From Aquamicrobium lusatiense (GTDB taxonomy: Bacteria > Pseudomonadota > Alphaproteobacteria > Rhizobiales > Rhizobiaceae), in the NCBI RefSeq assembly GCF_014201615.1, contig NZ_JACHEU010000008.1:1-64000 (forward strand): a stretch of DNA of 64,000 nucleotides, given 5' to 3'. The notes beneath the pieces are model-generated. The model was not told the origin of the DNA, made no database searches, and saw only the letters and a program-made list of their open reading frames with translations. The translations under genes and the position numbers were made by a program. Shown in pieces: positions 1-8,723 of this stretch; the first letter of the stretch is position 1; every line of letters begins with the position of its first letter.

Positions 1-92
1 GCGAGATCATGACCATGCCCGGCCTCCCCTCCAAGCCATCATCCGAGAACATCTATCTCAACGAAAATGGCGATATCGAAGGGCTAAGCTGA
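1..92 (+). CDS. fhs: Formate-tetrahydrofolate ligase, C-terminal end only
   Basis: The window opens inside a reading frame (codons start at base 3) whose last 29 residues include IMTMPGLPSKPSSENIYL and end in DIEGLS. This matches the conserved C-terminus of formyltetrahydrofolate synthetase, where MTMPGLP is a signature. The enzyme joins formate to tetrahydrofolate with ATP, or runs in reverse to release formate during C1 oxidation. It lies directly upstream of the dmm genes, where it could process the C1 unit released by dimethylamine demethylation. The identification is from motif memory on a short fragment. Confidence 0.85.
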   Translation, partial: EIMTMPGLPSKPSSENIYLNENGDIEGLS

Positions 93-268
93 GAGCAGGC
101 AAGCAGGAAACGGCACGGAGGATTCGCCTGCCAGTAAAATAAATTGCATAAGAGTATTGCATCGTCAGAGCAATGTGGTTCAATGCTCGGAAGCGGCGGA
201 GACCGCTGCCGAGGGACTGCCGGACAGTTGGGAAAACCCGCAACGGCATCAGAATGTGGAGGAATCGA

Positions 269-1402
269 ATGACGGCATCTTGGCGCTTTTCTACTGTGGC
301 CGACCGGCACCGGGCTCTCGGCTCGCAGCTTGAGGACTGGAGCGGCATGGGCACCGCCTGGAGTTATGATGGCGACCCTGATGCCGAGTATACGGCAATC
401 CGCACCAAAGCCGGCATCATGGACGTTTCCGGCCTCAAGAAGGTACACATCACCGGTGCCCACGCCGCTCATGTGATCGACCTCGCAACTACGCGAAACG
501 TCGAGAAAATCCAGCCAGGCCGATCCGTCTATGCCTGCATGCTCAACGATGCCGGCAAGTTCACCGACGATTGCGTGATCTACCGTCTGGCGCCGAATTC
601 CTGGATGGTGGTGCATGGCGCGGGAACGGGCCATGAGGAGTTGACGCGCGCCTCCATCGGTCGTGACGTGTCCGTGCGCTTCGACGACAATCTGCACAAT
701 CTTTCATTGCAGGGGCCTGTCGCGGTCGACTATCTGGCGAAGCACGTTCCGGGCATCCGCGACCTCAATTACTTCCATCATACGCAGACACAGCTGTTCG
801 GCTTCCCGGTCATGATCTCGCGCACCGGCTATACCGGTGAACGTGGTTATGAAATCTTCTGTCGCGGGCAGGATGCTCCGGCGATCTGGGACCGCATCGT
901 GGAGGAAGGCAAGGAAATGGGGATCATCCCCTGCCGCTTCACCACGCTCGACATGCTGCGCGTGGAAAGCTACCTGCTCTTCTATCCCTACGACAATTCG
1001 CAGAAATATCCGTTCGAGAACGAAGGCCCCGGCGATACGCTGTGGGAGCTTGGCCTCGACTTCACCGTCAGCCCCGGCAAGACCGGCTTCCGCGGTGCGG
1101 AGGAGCACTACCGGCTGAAGGGCAAGGAGCGTTTCAAGATCTTCGGGCTTGAGGTCGCCAGCGACAAGGCTGCGGACGAAGGGGCGGGAATCTACCGCAA
1201 CGGCAAGAAGGTCGGCGTTGTCACCTGCGCCATGTATTCGCCGCTGGTGAAGAAATCCATGGCGATCGCGCGCCTCGATGTGGACTGCGCCGTTGCCGGG
1301 ACCGATCTTGAGGTTCACAATGCTTCCGGCACAGTGAAGGCGCAGGCTCAGCCCCTGCCGTTCGATGATCCGAAGAAGCTGAAGCGGACCGCGAAGGGAT
1401 AG
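269..1402 (+). CDS. dmmD: GcvT-like tetrahydrofolate-dependent demethylase, DmmD
   Basis: A 377-residue protein of the glycine-cleavage T / aminomethyltransferase family. Family motifs include AGIMDVSGLKKVHITG near the N-terminus, TTRNVEKIQPGR, RTGYTGERGYEIF, and a C-terminal barrel domain (GKKVGVVTCAMYSP). In dimethylamine users dmmD precedes dmmABC and its product is thought to pass the formaldehyde-level carbon to tetrahydrofolate. The frame is open from base 173, but the ATG at 269 has GGAGGA just upstream and begins where homologues begin, so it is preferred. It ends 4 bases before dmmA. The 176 bases between fhs and this start hold no other gene. Confidence 0.85.
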   Translation: MTASWRFSTVADRHRALGSQLEDWSGMGTAWSYDGDPDAEYTAIRTKAGIMDVSGLKKVHITGAHAAHVIDLATTRNVEKIQPGRSVYACMLNDAGKFTDDCVIYRLAPNSWMVVHGAGTGHEELTRASIGRDVSVRFDDNLHNLSLQGPVAVDYLAKHVPGIRDLNYFHHTQTQLFGFPVMISRTGYTGERGYEIFCRGQDAPAIWDRIVEEGKEMGIIPCRFTTLDMLRVESYLLFYPYDNSQKYPFENEGPGDTLWELGLDFTVSPGKTGFRGAEEHYRLKGKERFKIFGLEVASDKAADEGAGIYRNGKKVGVVTCAMYSPLVKKSMAIARLDVDCAVAGTDLEVHNASGTVKAQAQPLPFDDPKKLKRTAKG

Positions 1403-1406
1403 GACG

Positions 1407-2015
1407 TTGGACAGCGTACCGGTCATGACTCTTCTCAGTCGCCCGGTCTACGGAAAACTTTCAGCGCAGGCCGGAACACATCATCTCTTCATTGCGGACT
1501 CCGAAGGTGCGTCCGCAATCCTCGACATGGCGAAGCAGGCGAGCCCGGATTTTTTCGCCTCCGCCGAAATCATGTACATACCCGGCGCCGCCGGAGACAA
1601 ATATGTGGCCGGCCTGGAGGCACTGGTTCCGGGCCGTCTCTATCGCGGGCCGTCTGTCGCGGCGGCCACGCAGCGCCTTCGGCACATCTTAGAAAATGCC
1701 CATATGGGCCTCAGGCTCTACCTGACCGGGACTGAAAGCCTGATCGGGCAGGTCAGCCGGATTGCAGCCGAGGCCGGGATCGAGCACAGCTCGATCCAGA
1801 CGGAGTTGCGCGGCTCCATGGCGCGCCGCGTGCAATGCGTTCATTGCAAGGGCATCACCGAGAACGTGACCACCCAGCCGGTCAGATGTTCTCACTGTGA
1901 CCTGCTCCTGCTCGTGCGCGATCACTATTCACGACGCCTCGCCGCCTTTCAGGGCGTGTGCATCAATGCGGAGGACCCGAGCGAGATCCCACCGGCAGAG
2001 GAGGTGTTCCGTTGA
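1407..2015 (+). CDS. dmmA: Dimethylamine monooxygenase small subunit, DmmA family
   Basis: A 202-residue protein. The C-terminal third carries two CxxC pairs (Cys144/147 and Cys161/164) like a zinc ribbon or rubredoxin-type knuckle. The first two thirds look like a small alpha/beta domain (LFIADSEGASAILD, LRLYLTGTESLIGQ). It sits between the GcvT-like gene and the ferredoxin reductase, the position of dmmA in the published dmmDABC order. Two starts are possible: TTG at 1407 (AAGGG eight bases upstream) or ATG at 1425 (weak ribosome site); TTG is preferred. The subunit letter follows gene order and is less certain than the operon identity. Confidence 0.75.
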   Translation: MDSVPVMTLLSRPVYGKLSAQAGTHHLFIADSEGASAILDMAKQASPDFFASAEIMYIPGAAGDKYVAGLEALVPGRLYRGPSVAAATQRLRHILENAHMGLRLYLTGTESLIGQVSRIAAEAGIEHSSIQTELRGSMARRVQCVHCKGITENVTTQPVRCSHCDLLLLVRDHYSRRLAAFQGVCINAEDPSEIPPAEEVFR

Positions 2016-2977
2016 AAGCAGGTGCCAACAGGATAGAAGCCGTGGTGACGGATATCGTCACCGTCAACGAACTGGTGAAGCGCTTCCATTTCCGGCGGAC
2101 TGATGGCGGCATTCTGCCGACATTTTCCGGGGGAGCCCATATCGTCGTCGAAATGCGGGACGAGGAGCGTACCCGGCTCAACCCCTACTCGCTGATGAGT
2201 TCGCCGCTCGACACACGCGACTATACGATCAGCGTGCGGCGCGATGATGCCGGACGCGGGGGCTCGCTGTTCATGCACAGCCGGGTCGAAGCCGGCCAGC
2301 GCATGGTCATCAGCAGCCCTGTCAACCTGTTCTCGCTTGACCTGCGGGCGCGCAAGCATCTCATGATCGCCGGCGGCATCGGCATCACGCCGTTTCTGGC
2401 GCAGACGGCACAGCTTGCGGCCGAAGGCGGGAATTTCGAGCTGCACTATTGCTTCCGCAACGACGGGGTCGGCAGCTACGCCGATTTCCTGCGCCAACGC
2501 TATGACCGGAAGGTGAACCTCTACCGCAGCGATCTGCAGGAAACCTTCGAGCTGGAGCGGGTTCTGGCCACCCAGCCGCTGGGCACGCATCTTTATGTGT
2601 GCGGACCGGAAGGGATGATCGACTGGGTGCGAGCCACGGCAGCGGGGCTGGGATGGCCCATGGAGACGGTGCATTACGAGCATTTCGCTGCACCGCAGCC
2701 CGGCAAGCCGTTCGATGTCACGCTGGCGCTCAGCGGCATCGACATTCGTGTCGGGGAGCACGAAAGCCTGCTGGAAGCGATCGAGGCTGCCGGCATCGAT
2801 CCACCTTATCTGTGCCGGGGCGGTGTCTGCGGCCAGTGCGAGACCAATGTGATTTCGCATGACGGCAAGTTCCTGCACAACGATCACTGGCTGAGCGAGG
2901 AAGACCGCCGCTCGGGCTGCAAGATCATGCCGTGCGTGTCACGTTTCGAAGGCAGGTCGCTCGTTCTCGAACGGTAG
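2012..2977 (+). CDS. dmmB: Ferredoxin-NAD(P)H reductase subunit of dimethylamine monooxygenase, DmmB
   Basis: A 321-residue PDR/VanB-type reductase. It has a flavin motif RLNPYSL (residues 55-61), a nucleotide-binding GGIGITPF (121-128), the CGPEGM motif (197-202), and a C-terminal plant-type [2Fe-2S] domain with Cys268, Cys273, Cys276 and a fourth ligand near Cys308. It should carry electrons from NAD(P)H through flavin and Fe-S to the haem subunit. The frame is open from an ATG at 1958, but a TTG at 2012 overlaps the dmmA stop (TTGA) and has GAGGAGGTG at an ideal distance. That TTG is taken as the start, which implies translational coupling. Confidence 0.88.
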   Translation: MKAGANRIEAVVTDIVTVNELVKRFHFRRTDGGILPTFSGGAHIVVEMRDEERTRLNPYSLMSSPLDTRDYTISVRRDDAGRGGSLFMHSRVEAGQRMVISSPVNLFSLDLRARKHLMIAGGIGITPFLAQTAQLAAEGGNFELHYCFRNDGVGSYADFLRQRYDRKVNLYRSDLQETFELERVLATQPLGTHLYVCGPEGMIDWVRATAAGLGWPMETVHYEHFAAPQPGKPFDVTLALSGIDIRVGEHESLLEAIEAAGIDPPYLCRGGVCGQCETNVISHDGKFLHNDHWLSEEDRRSGCKIMPCVSRFEGRSLVLER

Positions 2978-3001
2978 GCGACATACCCGCAGGAGGAGAC
3001 C

Positions 3002-4042
3002 ATGGGTATTAACTTCAGACAGGAAACCTTTCGCAACGATTTTTCTTTCAAGAACAGCCCTGAACAGATCAGGCGTTTTCCGTTCCCCTTCCACGAGGAC
3101 GGTTACATGTATTCGGTCAATATCGAGCCGCATGTGCCGGGCCCGAAAAACACGGTGTTCGAGCATCTCTTCGATGTCGACGAACACTATATTTCCGAGA
3201 TGCGGGACCGTGCCATGGTGCTGGCGGAAGATCCGCTGCGCTGTCAGTCCCTGCCCTACATGACCCTCGCCGGATGGGACACGCTCGAACTTCTCATGAC
3301 CGAGAAGGCAAAGAGCTATCCCGATCTCTTCTCGCTGACCCGGGATGGCGACAAGTGGCACTGGATCAACCGGCCCCTCGGCATCGATGACCGCTTCACC
3401 TTCGGCGATACATCCACCCTGCCCTACGGTCCGCTGGAATACATAACGCGGCAGAGCCAGGGTGACTTTGCCGTGCTCGACCAGCGTGACGGCAATCTGT
3501 GGATGGATGCCGGCATGGTGACGACGCAGGCCGACTGGTCGCTCGATTTCGACATCGGCATGAATTTCTTCGAATGGCATGCGCCGGTTCCGCTTGCGCA
3601 TGAAATGGGCGTCTTCAACCGGGCGCTGAAATTCCTGATGGCCATCCAGCAGGGCCAGCCCGCGCGCCGCTTCAACTGGACGATGACCATCAATCCGCGG
3701 CTCGATACCAGCCCGGAGAACTATCACAAATGGGGCACCGATCGCACCACCGTTACCCCGGACAATGTCGGGCACAAGGTCCATCTGCGCGTCGAGGTGC
3801 AGATGTTCTTCCGCCTGCCACGCTCCAATGCGCTCCTGTTCCCGATCCGCTGCTATCTCATCAAGATGGAGGAGCTGGTCAGCTCGCCGAAATGGGCGCG
3901 CCGTTTCCACCGCGTGCTGCGCGACCTGCCTGACGAGCTGGCTGAATACAAAGGTCTCGTGCGCTATCGCCCGACGACCGTGGAATGGCTGTCGAAATAT
4001 GACGACGGGCAGCCGACCTCTCCGGGTTTCGGTCCCGACTGA
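3002..4042 (+). CDS. dmmC: Haem-dependent oxidative N-demethylase catalytic subunit (DUF3445), DmmC
   Basis: A 346-residue protein of the DUF3445 family, the haem-binding PAS-like catalytic subunit of oxidative N-demethylase / dimethylamine monooxygenase. Recognisable segments are PFPFHEDGYMYSVNIEPH near the N-terminus, NRPLGIDDRFTF, and the C-terminal LRVEVQMFFRLPRS. Together with DmmB and O2 it should oxidise dimethylamine to methylamine plus formaldehyde. An ideal AGGAGGAG lies just before the ATG. It follows dmmB by 24 bases in one operon. Which amine is the true substrate cannot be read from sequence. Confidence 0.85.
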   Translation: MGINFRQETFRNDFSFKNSPEQIRRFPFPFHEDGYMYSVNIEPHVPGPKNTVFEHLFDVDEHYISEMRDRAMVLAEDPLRCQSLPYMTLAGWDTLELLMTEKAKSYPDLFSLTRDGDKWHWINRPLGIDDRFTFGDTSTLPYGPLEYITRQSQGDFAVLDQRDGNLWMDAGMVTTQADWSLDFDIGMNFFEWHAPVPLAHEMGVFNRALKFLMAIQQGQPARRFNWTMTINPRLDTSPENYHKWGTDRTTVTPDNVGHKVHLRVEVQMFFRLPRSNALLFPIRCYLIKMEELVSSPKWARRFHRVLRDLPDELAEYKGLVRYRPTTVEWLSKYDDGQPTSPGFGPD

Positions 4043-4153
4043 CGGCTAGGGCGAGCGGAACACCGCTGGCGGGATCGCAACGCATTCCGGCACATGGTCT
4101 GTGCCGGATTGATGCCTGATGTCTCGCCTGCAGCGCCGAAAGGAGTTGCATCG

Positions 4154-4558
4154 ATGCACGACGCGACAGCGAAACTGCACACGCTCTACAGGGAGCTTGG
4201 CGAGGAAGAGGGTGTGCGGGCCCTCGTGGAAACCTTCTACGACATCATCGAGCAGGATGAGGACGCCCGGGAACTGCACCTTTTGCATCTGAGGGGACAC
4301 GGGGTGTCCCACTCCCGCGAAGAGCAGTTCAATTATCTTTCCGGCTTCTTCGGAGGGCCGAGTCGCTATGTGCAGAAGCACGGGCATTCGCGCCTGAAGG
4401 AAATTCACGAGCATGTGCCGATCGGCCCGGACATGCGCGACCTGTGGCTGCGCTGCATGGAGCGGGCAATCGACAAGGTGGGGATCGGTGGCGAGCTGAA
4501 AGTCCGGCTCATGATCCACTTCGAACGTGCAGCAGAGACGTCGCGAAACATGGACTGA
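4154..4558 (+). CDS. Group II truncated haemoglobin
   Basis: A 134-residue trHbO-like globin. Likely haem-proximal histidine is His85, in the segment GHSRLKEIHEHVPIGP that corresponds to the usual GHPxLRxRHxPFPI, and Trp98 (RDLWLRC) is the typical group II G8 tryptophan. The reading frame is open from 4094, but AGGAG at 4141 followed by ATG at 4154 gives the right length. It lies 111 bases after dmmC, same strand, and may be cotranscribed. Group II globins bind O2 and handle NO or peroxide. Supplying O2 to, or protecting, the haem demethylase is an inference from position only. Confidence 0.85.
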   Translation: MHDATAKLHTLYRELGEEEGVRALVETFYDIIEQDEDARELHLLHLRGHGVSHSREEQFNYLSGFFGGPSRYVQKHGHSRLKEIHEHVPIGPDMRDLWLRCMERAIDKVGIGGELKVRLMIHFERAAETSRNMD

Positions 4559-4623
4559 TTGTTTTGCAGGCCGGCAGGCGGTTCGGGGCTCCCCATAGCC
4601 GGACAATGCTTGTGGACAGGGTC

Positions 4624-5553
4624 TCAGTCGAAGCCTGCCTCTGGGCCTGCCGCGATTTCGGAGATCAGGTTTCGCAGCCAGCGGTTCGCGGGGTCGGGAT
4701 CGGCATTCTCATGCCAGTACAGATAGACCGCGACAGGCGGGACCGCGACCGGAAACGGCACGATGCGGGTTGGCAGGCCGCGATTGACGATCCGCGCATA
4801 GCGCTCTGGCATGGTCAGCAACAGGTCCGTTTCGGCGACCAGCATCGAAGCCGCGAAATATTGCTGGCAGCGCAGGGCTATCCGGCGCTGGTGACCGATG
4901 CGGGCGAGCTCGACATCCTCAAGGCTCATGCCCCGACGCCGCGACGACACCAAGATGTGCTCCTGCCCGAGATAGGCGGGCAGATCGGGTTCATCCGCCA
5001 GAACGGGATGATCCTTGCGGCCCACCACGACCAGACTGTCATGGATGATGGCGGTGCGATGGACCCTGTCGGAAACGCGCGCCAGCATCTCGACCGCCAG
5101 ATCCAGTTCCCCCTTGGCAAGGCTCGTCTCCAGATCGCTGCGATCCACCCGCACCGAGGAAATGCTGACACCCGGCGCTTCGCTGGCGATCCTGCGCATC
5201 AGCGGTTGCAACAGGTGCGCCTCCAGAACGTCGCGGCAACCGATGGTGAAGGTGCGCTGCGTTGCCCCCGGATCGAAGGAGCGAGCCGCCTGCACGCTTC
5301 CGCTCAGCGTCCGTACGGACTGGCGGATGGGCGCGATGACGGATTGGGTCAGCGCCGTCGGCACCATTGTGTTGCCCTGCCTGATGAAAAGCGGGTCATC
5401 GAAGGTCAGCCGAAGCCGGCGCAGGGCATGGCTGATCGCCGGCTGGGTGAGGTTCAGACGCGCTGCGGCCCTGGTGATGCTGCCCTCGGAATAGATGGCT
5501 TCGAGGATGACGAACAGGTTGAGATCGAGGCGGCTCATATGCACCATATTCAT
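4624..5553 (-). CDS. LysR-family transcriptional regulator
   Basis: A 309-residue LysR protein. The N-terminal winged helix is clear ([19 protein letters not shown], then [20 protein letters not shown]), followed by an effector-binding domain of normal length. It diverges from the acyl-CoA dehydrogenase operon across about 100 bases, the usual arrangement for a LysR activator of its neighbour. In-frame ATGs at 5553, 5547 and 5538 are all possible starts; the last (MSRLDLNLF) matches the family norm best. The effector is unknown, perhaps an intermediate of the acyl-CoA pathway it flanks. Confidence 0.88.
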   Translation of the reverse strand: MNMVHMSRLDLNLFVILEAIYSEGSITRAAARLNLTQPAISHALRRLRLTFDDPLFIRQGNTMVPTALTQSVIAPIRQSVRTLSGSVQAARSFDPGATQRTFTIGCRDVLEAHLLQPLMRRIASEAPGVSISSVRVDRSDLETSLAKGELDLAVEMLARVSDRVHRTAIIHDSLVVVGRKDHPVLADEPDLPAYLGQEHILVSSRRRGMSLEDVELARIGHQRRIALRCQQYFAASMLVAETDLLLTMPERYARIVNRGLPTRIVPFPVAVPPVAVYLYWHENADPDPANRWLRNLISEIAAGPEAGFD

Positions 5554-5653
5554 GAAAGCGGATAAAGAACAATCATTTGATTTATTGGCTCACGTTGACG
5601 CACAGTTTGCAAGGCTGGTTCTGGCCGAGCGGATCGTGGAGGGTGAGCGCGTC

Positions 5654-6892
5654 ATGGATTTTGGTTTTTCCGACAAGGCGAAAGGCTATATCGAGCGCCT
5701 GACAGCGTTCATGGACAAGCATGTGCTGCCGTCCGAGGGCGAATATTATCGCACCCTGACGACCGGCGCGCAGCCTTGGAACGTTCCGCCGGTCATGCAG
5801 GATCTGAAGGATCGGGCGAAGGCAGAGGGTCTGTGGAACCTTTTCATGCCGGAACCCGAATATGGGCCGGGCCTTTCCAATGCCGAATATGCGCCGCTGG
5901 CTGAAATCACCGGCCGCGTCCCGTTCGCGCCGGAGATTTTCAACTGTAATGCGCCCGATACCGGCAATATGGAGGTGCTGGCCAAATACGGGTCGCCGAT
6001 GCAGAAGGAGCGCTGGCTGAAGCCGCTTCTCGATGGTTCGATCCGTTCCGCCTTCTGCATGACGGAGCCGGACGTCGCCTCTTCCGACGCCACCAACATG
6101 GAGGCGACCGCGATCGTGAAGGGCGACCGCATCGTGCTCAACGGCCGCAAATGGTGGAGCACCGGCATTGGCCATCCGGACTGCCGCATTCTGATCTTCA
6201 TGGGCCTGACCGATCCGGAAGCGCCGCGCCATGCGCGGCACTCGATGGTTCTGGTGCCGGTTGACACGCAAGGCGTGGAGATCGGCCGCATGCTGCCGGT
6301 TTTCGGTACGCTCGACGAGCCATATGGCCACGGCGAAGTCAGCTTCACCGATGTCGAGGTGCCGCTGGAAAACGTCATCGCCGGCCCCGGCAAGGGGTTC
6401 GAGATCGCGCAGGGCCGGCTTGGGCCGGGGCGCATCCACCATTGCATGCGCGCCATCGGGGCTGCCGAACATGCGCTTGAGCTGCTGTGCAGGCGGGCGC
6501 TGACACGCACCGCCTTCGGCAAGCCGTTGTCGTCTCTGGGCGGCAATGTCGATGTCATCGCCAACGCCCGCATCGCCATCGAACAGGCCCGCCTGCTCAC
6601 CCTCAAGGCCGCCTGGCTCATGGATACGGTGGGCGTAAAAGGTGCGATGAGCGAGATTTCGCAGATCAAGGTCGTGGCCCCTGCCGTGGCGCAGTCCGTG
6701 GTTGATGCCGCGATCCAGATCCATGGAGCGGCCGGCGTGTGCGACGACTACGGCCTGACCGGGTTGTTCGCCTATGCCCGTGCGCTGCGCATTGCCGATG
6801 GACCCGACGAGGTGCATCGCGCCCTTATCGCCAAGCTCGAACTTAAGGCACAGGCAGCTGCTGCCGGCATCGAGATCGGCAAGGGGCGGTGA
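5654..6892 (+). CDS. ACAD10/ACAD11-like acyl-CoA dehydrogenase
   Basis: A 412-residue acyl-CoA dehydrogenase that closely resembles the dehydrogenase half of ACAD11. Shared blocks are [47 protein letters not shown] and [12 protein letters not shown]. Substrates in that subfamily are hydroxylated or branched acyl-CoAs, and ACAD10/11 proteins act together with an APH-type kinase domain. Here the kinase is the next gene. The frame is open from 5495, but ATG 5654 gives the family length. The position of the general base normally found in YEGTxE is occupied by ADGPDE, as in ACAD11. Confidence 0.9.
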   Translation: MDFGFSDKAKGYIERLTAFMDKHVLPSEGEYYRTLTTGAQPWNVPPVMQDLKDRAKAEGLWNLFMPEPEYGPGLSNAEYAPLAEITGRVPFAPEIFNCNAPDTGNMEVLAKYGSPMQKERWLKPLLDGSIRSAFCMTEPDVASSDATNMEATAIVKGDRIVLNGRKWWSTGIGHPDCRILIFMGLTDPEAPRHARHSMVLVPVDTQGVEIGRMLPVFGTLDEPYGHGEVSFTDVEVPLENVIAGPGKGFEIAQGRLGPGRIHHCMRAIGAAEHALELLCRRALTRTAFGKPLSSLGGNVDVIANARIAIEQARLLTLKAAWLMDTVGVKGAMSEISQIKVVAPAVAQSVVDAAIQIHGAAGVCDDYGLTGLFAYARALRIADGPDEVHRALIAKLELKAQAAAAGIEIGKGR

Positions 6893-6894
6893 CG

Positions 6895-8001
6895 ATGAGC
6901 GATGCTTCACAAAAAACCAGCGATGCGCTGCTCGACAAGGCGGGGCGCGTGCGTGAAGGCGAGGAACTGGACGTCGCCCGCATCGATGCCTTTCTCAAAG
7001 GCACTGCGGCTGGTGCCGGGCTGAGTGGCGAACCGCTGGTCAGGCAGTTTGCCGGTGGGGCGTCCAACCTGACCTATCTGCTGAGCTATCCTGAGCGCGA
7101 CCTGATCCTGCGCCGCCCCCCTTTCGGGCACAAGGCTAGGAGCGCGCATGACATGCTGCGCGAGGCGCGCGTCATGCAGGCGCTGCGCCCGGTCTACCCT
7201 TATGTGCCGGAAGTGCTGGCGATCTGTGACGATCATGAGGTGATGGGCTGCGATTTCTTCGTGATGGAGCGCATCTGCGGCATCATTCCCCGGCAGGACC
7301 TGCCGGCTGGCCTGTCGCTTTCCCCGGATGAGACGCGCCGCCTGTGCCTTTCGGTGGTGGATCGCCTGATCGAGTTGCACAGCATCGATCCGTCAGCTTC
7401 CGGGTTGGAAAGCCTCGGACGCGGCGAAGGTTATGTACGACGCCAGATCGAGGGCTGGAGCGATCGCTATCGCAAGGTGCGTACGCCGGATTCAGCGGAT
7501 TTTGAAACGGTGATGCAGTGGCTGGCCGCCAACATGCCGGCGGGCGAGACGGCGATCCGGGTCGTGCACAATGATTTCCGCTTCGACAATGTCGTGCTCG
7601 ATCAGCATGAGCCCTCGAAAGTCATCGGCGTTCTGGACTGGGAGATGGCGACGCTTGGCGATCCGCTGATGGATCTCGGCAACAGCCTTGCCTACTGGGT
7701 GCAGGCGGATGACGATCCCACCTTTCTGGCGCTGCGCCGCCAGCCAACGCATCTGCCGGGCATGCTGACACGTGCCGAGGTTATCGCCTATTACAGCGAA
7801 CGCACGGGACTTCGCGCGCAGGACATGCGCTTCTATCTCGTCTATGGCCTGTTTCGGCTCGCTGTGATCGTCCAGCAGATCTATTATCGCTATGCGCAGG
7901 GACAGACGAAGAACGAGCAGTTCGCCGGATTCGGCAAGGTTGCCCGCTATCTGGAAAAGCGCTGCCTCGCGGCTTTGGCGGCTGACGGGCCTGTCGGATG
8001 A
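6895..8001 (+). CDS. APH-type phosphotransferase, ACAD10/11 kinase-domain-like
   Basis: A 368-residue aminoglycoside-phosphotransferase-fold kinase. Visible motifs are the nucleotide-binding region FAGGASNLTYLL, the catalytic loop VVHNDFRFDNVVL, and the metal-binding LDWEMATLGDPLMDLG. This family includes the kinase half of ACAD10/11 and LvaA, which phosphorylates 4-hydroxyacyl-CoA. A GTG at 6889 overlaps the previous stop, but ATG at 6895 is eight bases after AAGGGG and is preferred. It is translationally linked to the dehydrogenase before it and the phosphatase after it. An antibiotic-resistance role is unlikely given this context. Confidence 0.88.
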   Translation: MSDASQKTSDALLDKAGRVREGEELDVARIDAFLKGTAAGAGLSGEPLVRQFAGGASNLTYLLSYPERDLILRRPPFGHKARSAHDMLREARVMQALRPVYPYVPEVLAICDDHEVMGCDFFVMERICGIIPRQDLPAGLSLSPDETRRLCLSVVDRLIELHSIDPSASGLESLGRGEGYVRRQIEGWSDRYRKVRTPDSADFETVMQWLAANMPAGETAIRVVHNDFRFDNVVLDQHEPSKVIGVLDWEMATLGDPLMDLGNSLAYWVQADDDPTFLALRRQPTHLPGMLTRAEVIAYYSERTGLRAQDMRFYLVYGLFRLAVIVQQIYYRYAQGQTKNEQFAGFGKVARYLEKRCLAALAADGPVG

Positions 8002-8702
8002 ACGCTGGCCGCGTCATCCTCGTGCGGCACGGACAGGCGAGCTTCGGGTCGAAGAATTACGACCGGCTCTCTCCTGTCGGGGTTCGCCAGTCGCAGCTTC
8101 TGGGCCAATGGTGGGCGCGGTATGGGCAGCCACCGGGTACGGTGGTCTGCGGCACCCTTGAGCGTCACCGCGAAACGGCGCGTGCCTGTCTGGAGGCATG
8201 GGGGCTCGCCAGCCTGCCATTGCAGGAGGATGCGGCGCTCAATGAGTTCGATCATCATGACGTGCTCACCCGTTATGCGCCCAATCTCGCAGATCCGGAG
8301 GAACTGGCAAATCTGCTGGCCGGCAGGGTGGACGCGCACAGGGTTTTCCAGAGACTGTTCGCGGATGCCGTGACGGCATGGATCAATGACGAACAGACGG
8401 GCCTCTACAAGGAAAGCTGGCAGGCTTTCAATGCGCGGTGCGCCGATGTTTTGACCCGGATCGCAAACCGTTGTGACGCGGATGGTTCGGTGATCGTGTT
8501 CACCTCCGGCGGACCGATCGGCTCGGCCCTCCAGTCTGCACTCGCCATACCAGACAGCAAGGTTCTCGACATCTACTGGGCCATTCGCAATGCGAGCATT
8601 ACCACAATGGAAAGCCGCCGCGGACGTCTGACCGCGTCTGCCTTCAATGTCATTTCACATCTGGAAGCGGTCAACGACGCTTCCCTTATCACCTATCGCT
8701 GA
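7998..8702 (+). CDS. Histidine phosphatase (phosphoglycerate-mutase-like) family protein
   Basis: A 234-residue protein opening with the catalytic RHG motif (VILVRHGQASFGSKNYDRLSP, shown here only up to the family signature), followed by a conserved glutamate region (ALNEFDHHD). Members transfer phosphate through a phosphohistidine. The start ATG overlaps the kinase stop by 4 bases (ATGA), so the two are coupled. Its function may be to remove phosphate from a pathway intermediate or a dead-end phospho-ester made by the neighbouring kinase; that is inference from position. Confidence 0.85.
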   Translation: MNAGRVILVRHGQASFGSKNYDRLSPVGVRQSQLLGQWWARYGQPPGTVVCGTLERHRETARACLEAWGLASLPLQEDAALNEFDHHDVLTRYAPNLADPEELANLLAGRVDAHRVFQRLFADAVTAWINDEQTGLYKESWQAFNARCADVLTRIANRCDADGSVIVFTSGGPIGSALQSALAIPDSKVLDIYWAIRNASITTMESRRGRLTASAFNVISHLEAVNDASLITYR

Positions 8703-8723
8703 GCGCAAGCAGGGAGGACTGGC

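Noticed and set aside
53..697. A 214-codon minus-strand frame over the start of dmmD
   Set aside because: Antisense to fhs and dmmD, with no recognisable domain.
6895..8001. Reading the APH-fold kinase as an aminoglycoside-resistance gene
   Set aside because: It is coupled to an ACAD11-like dehydrogenase and resembles the ACAD10/11 kinase domain.
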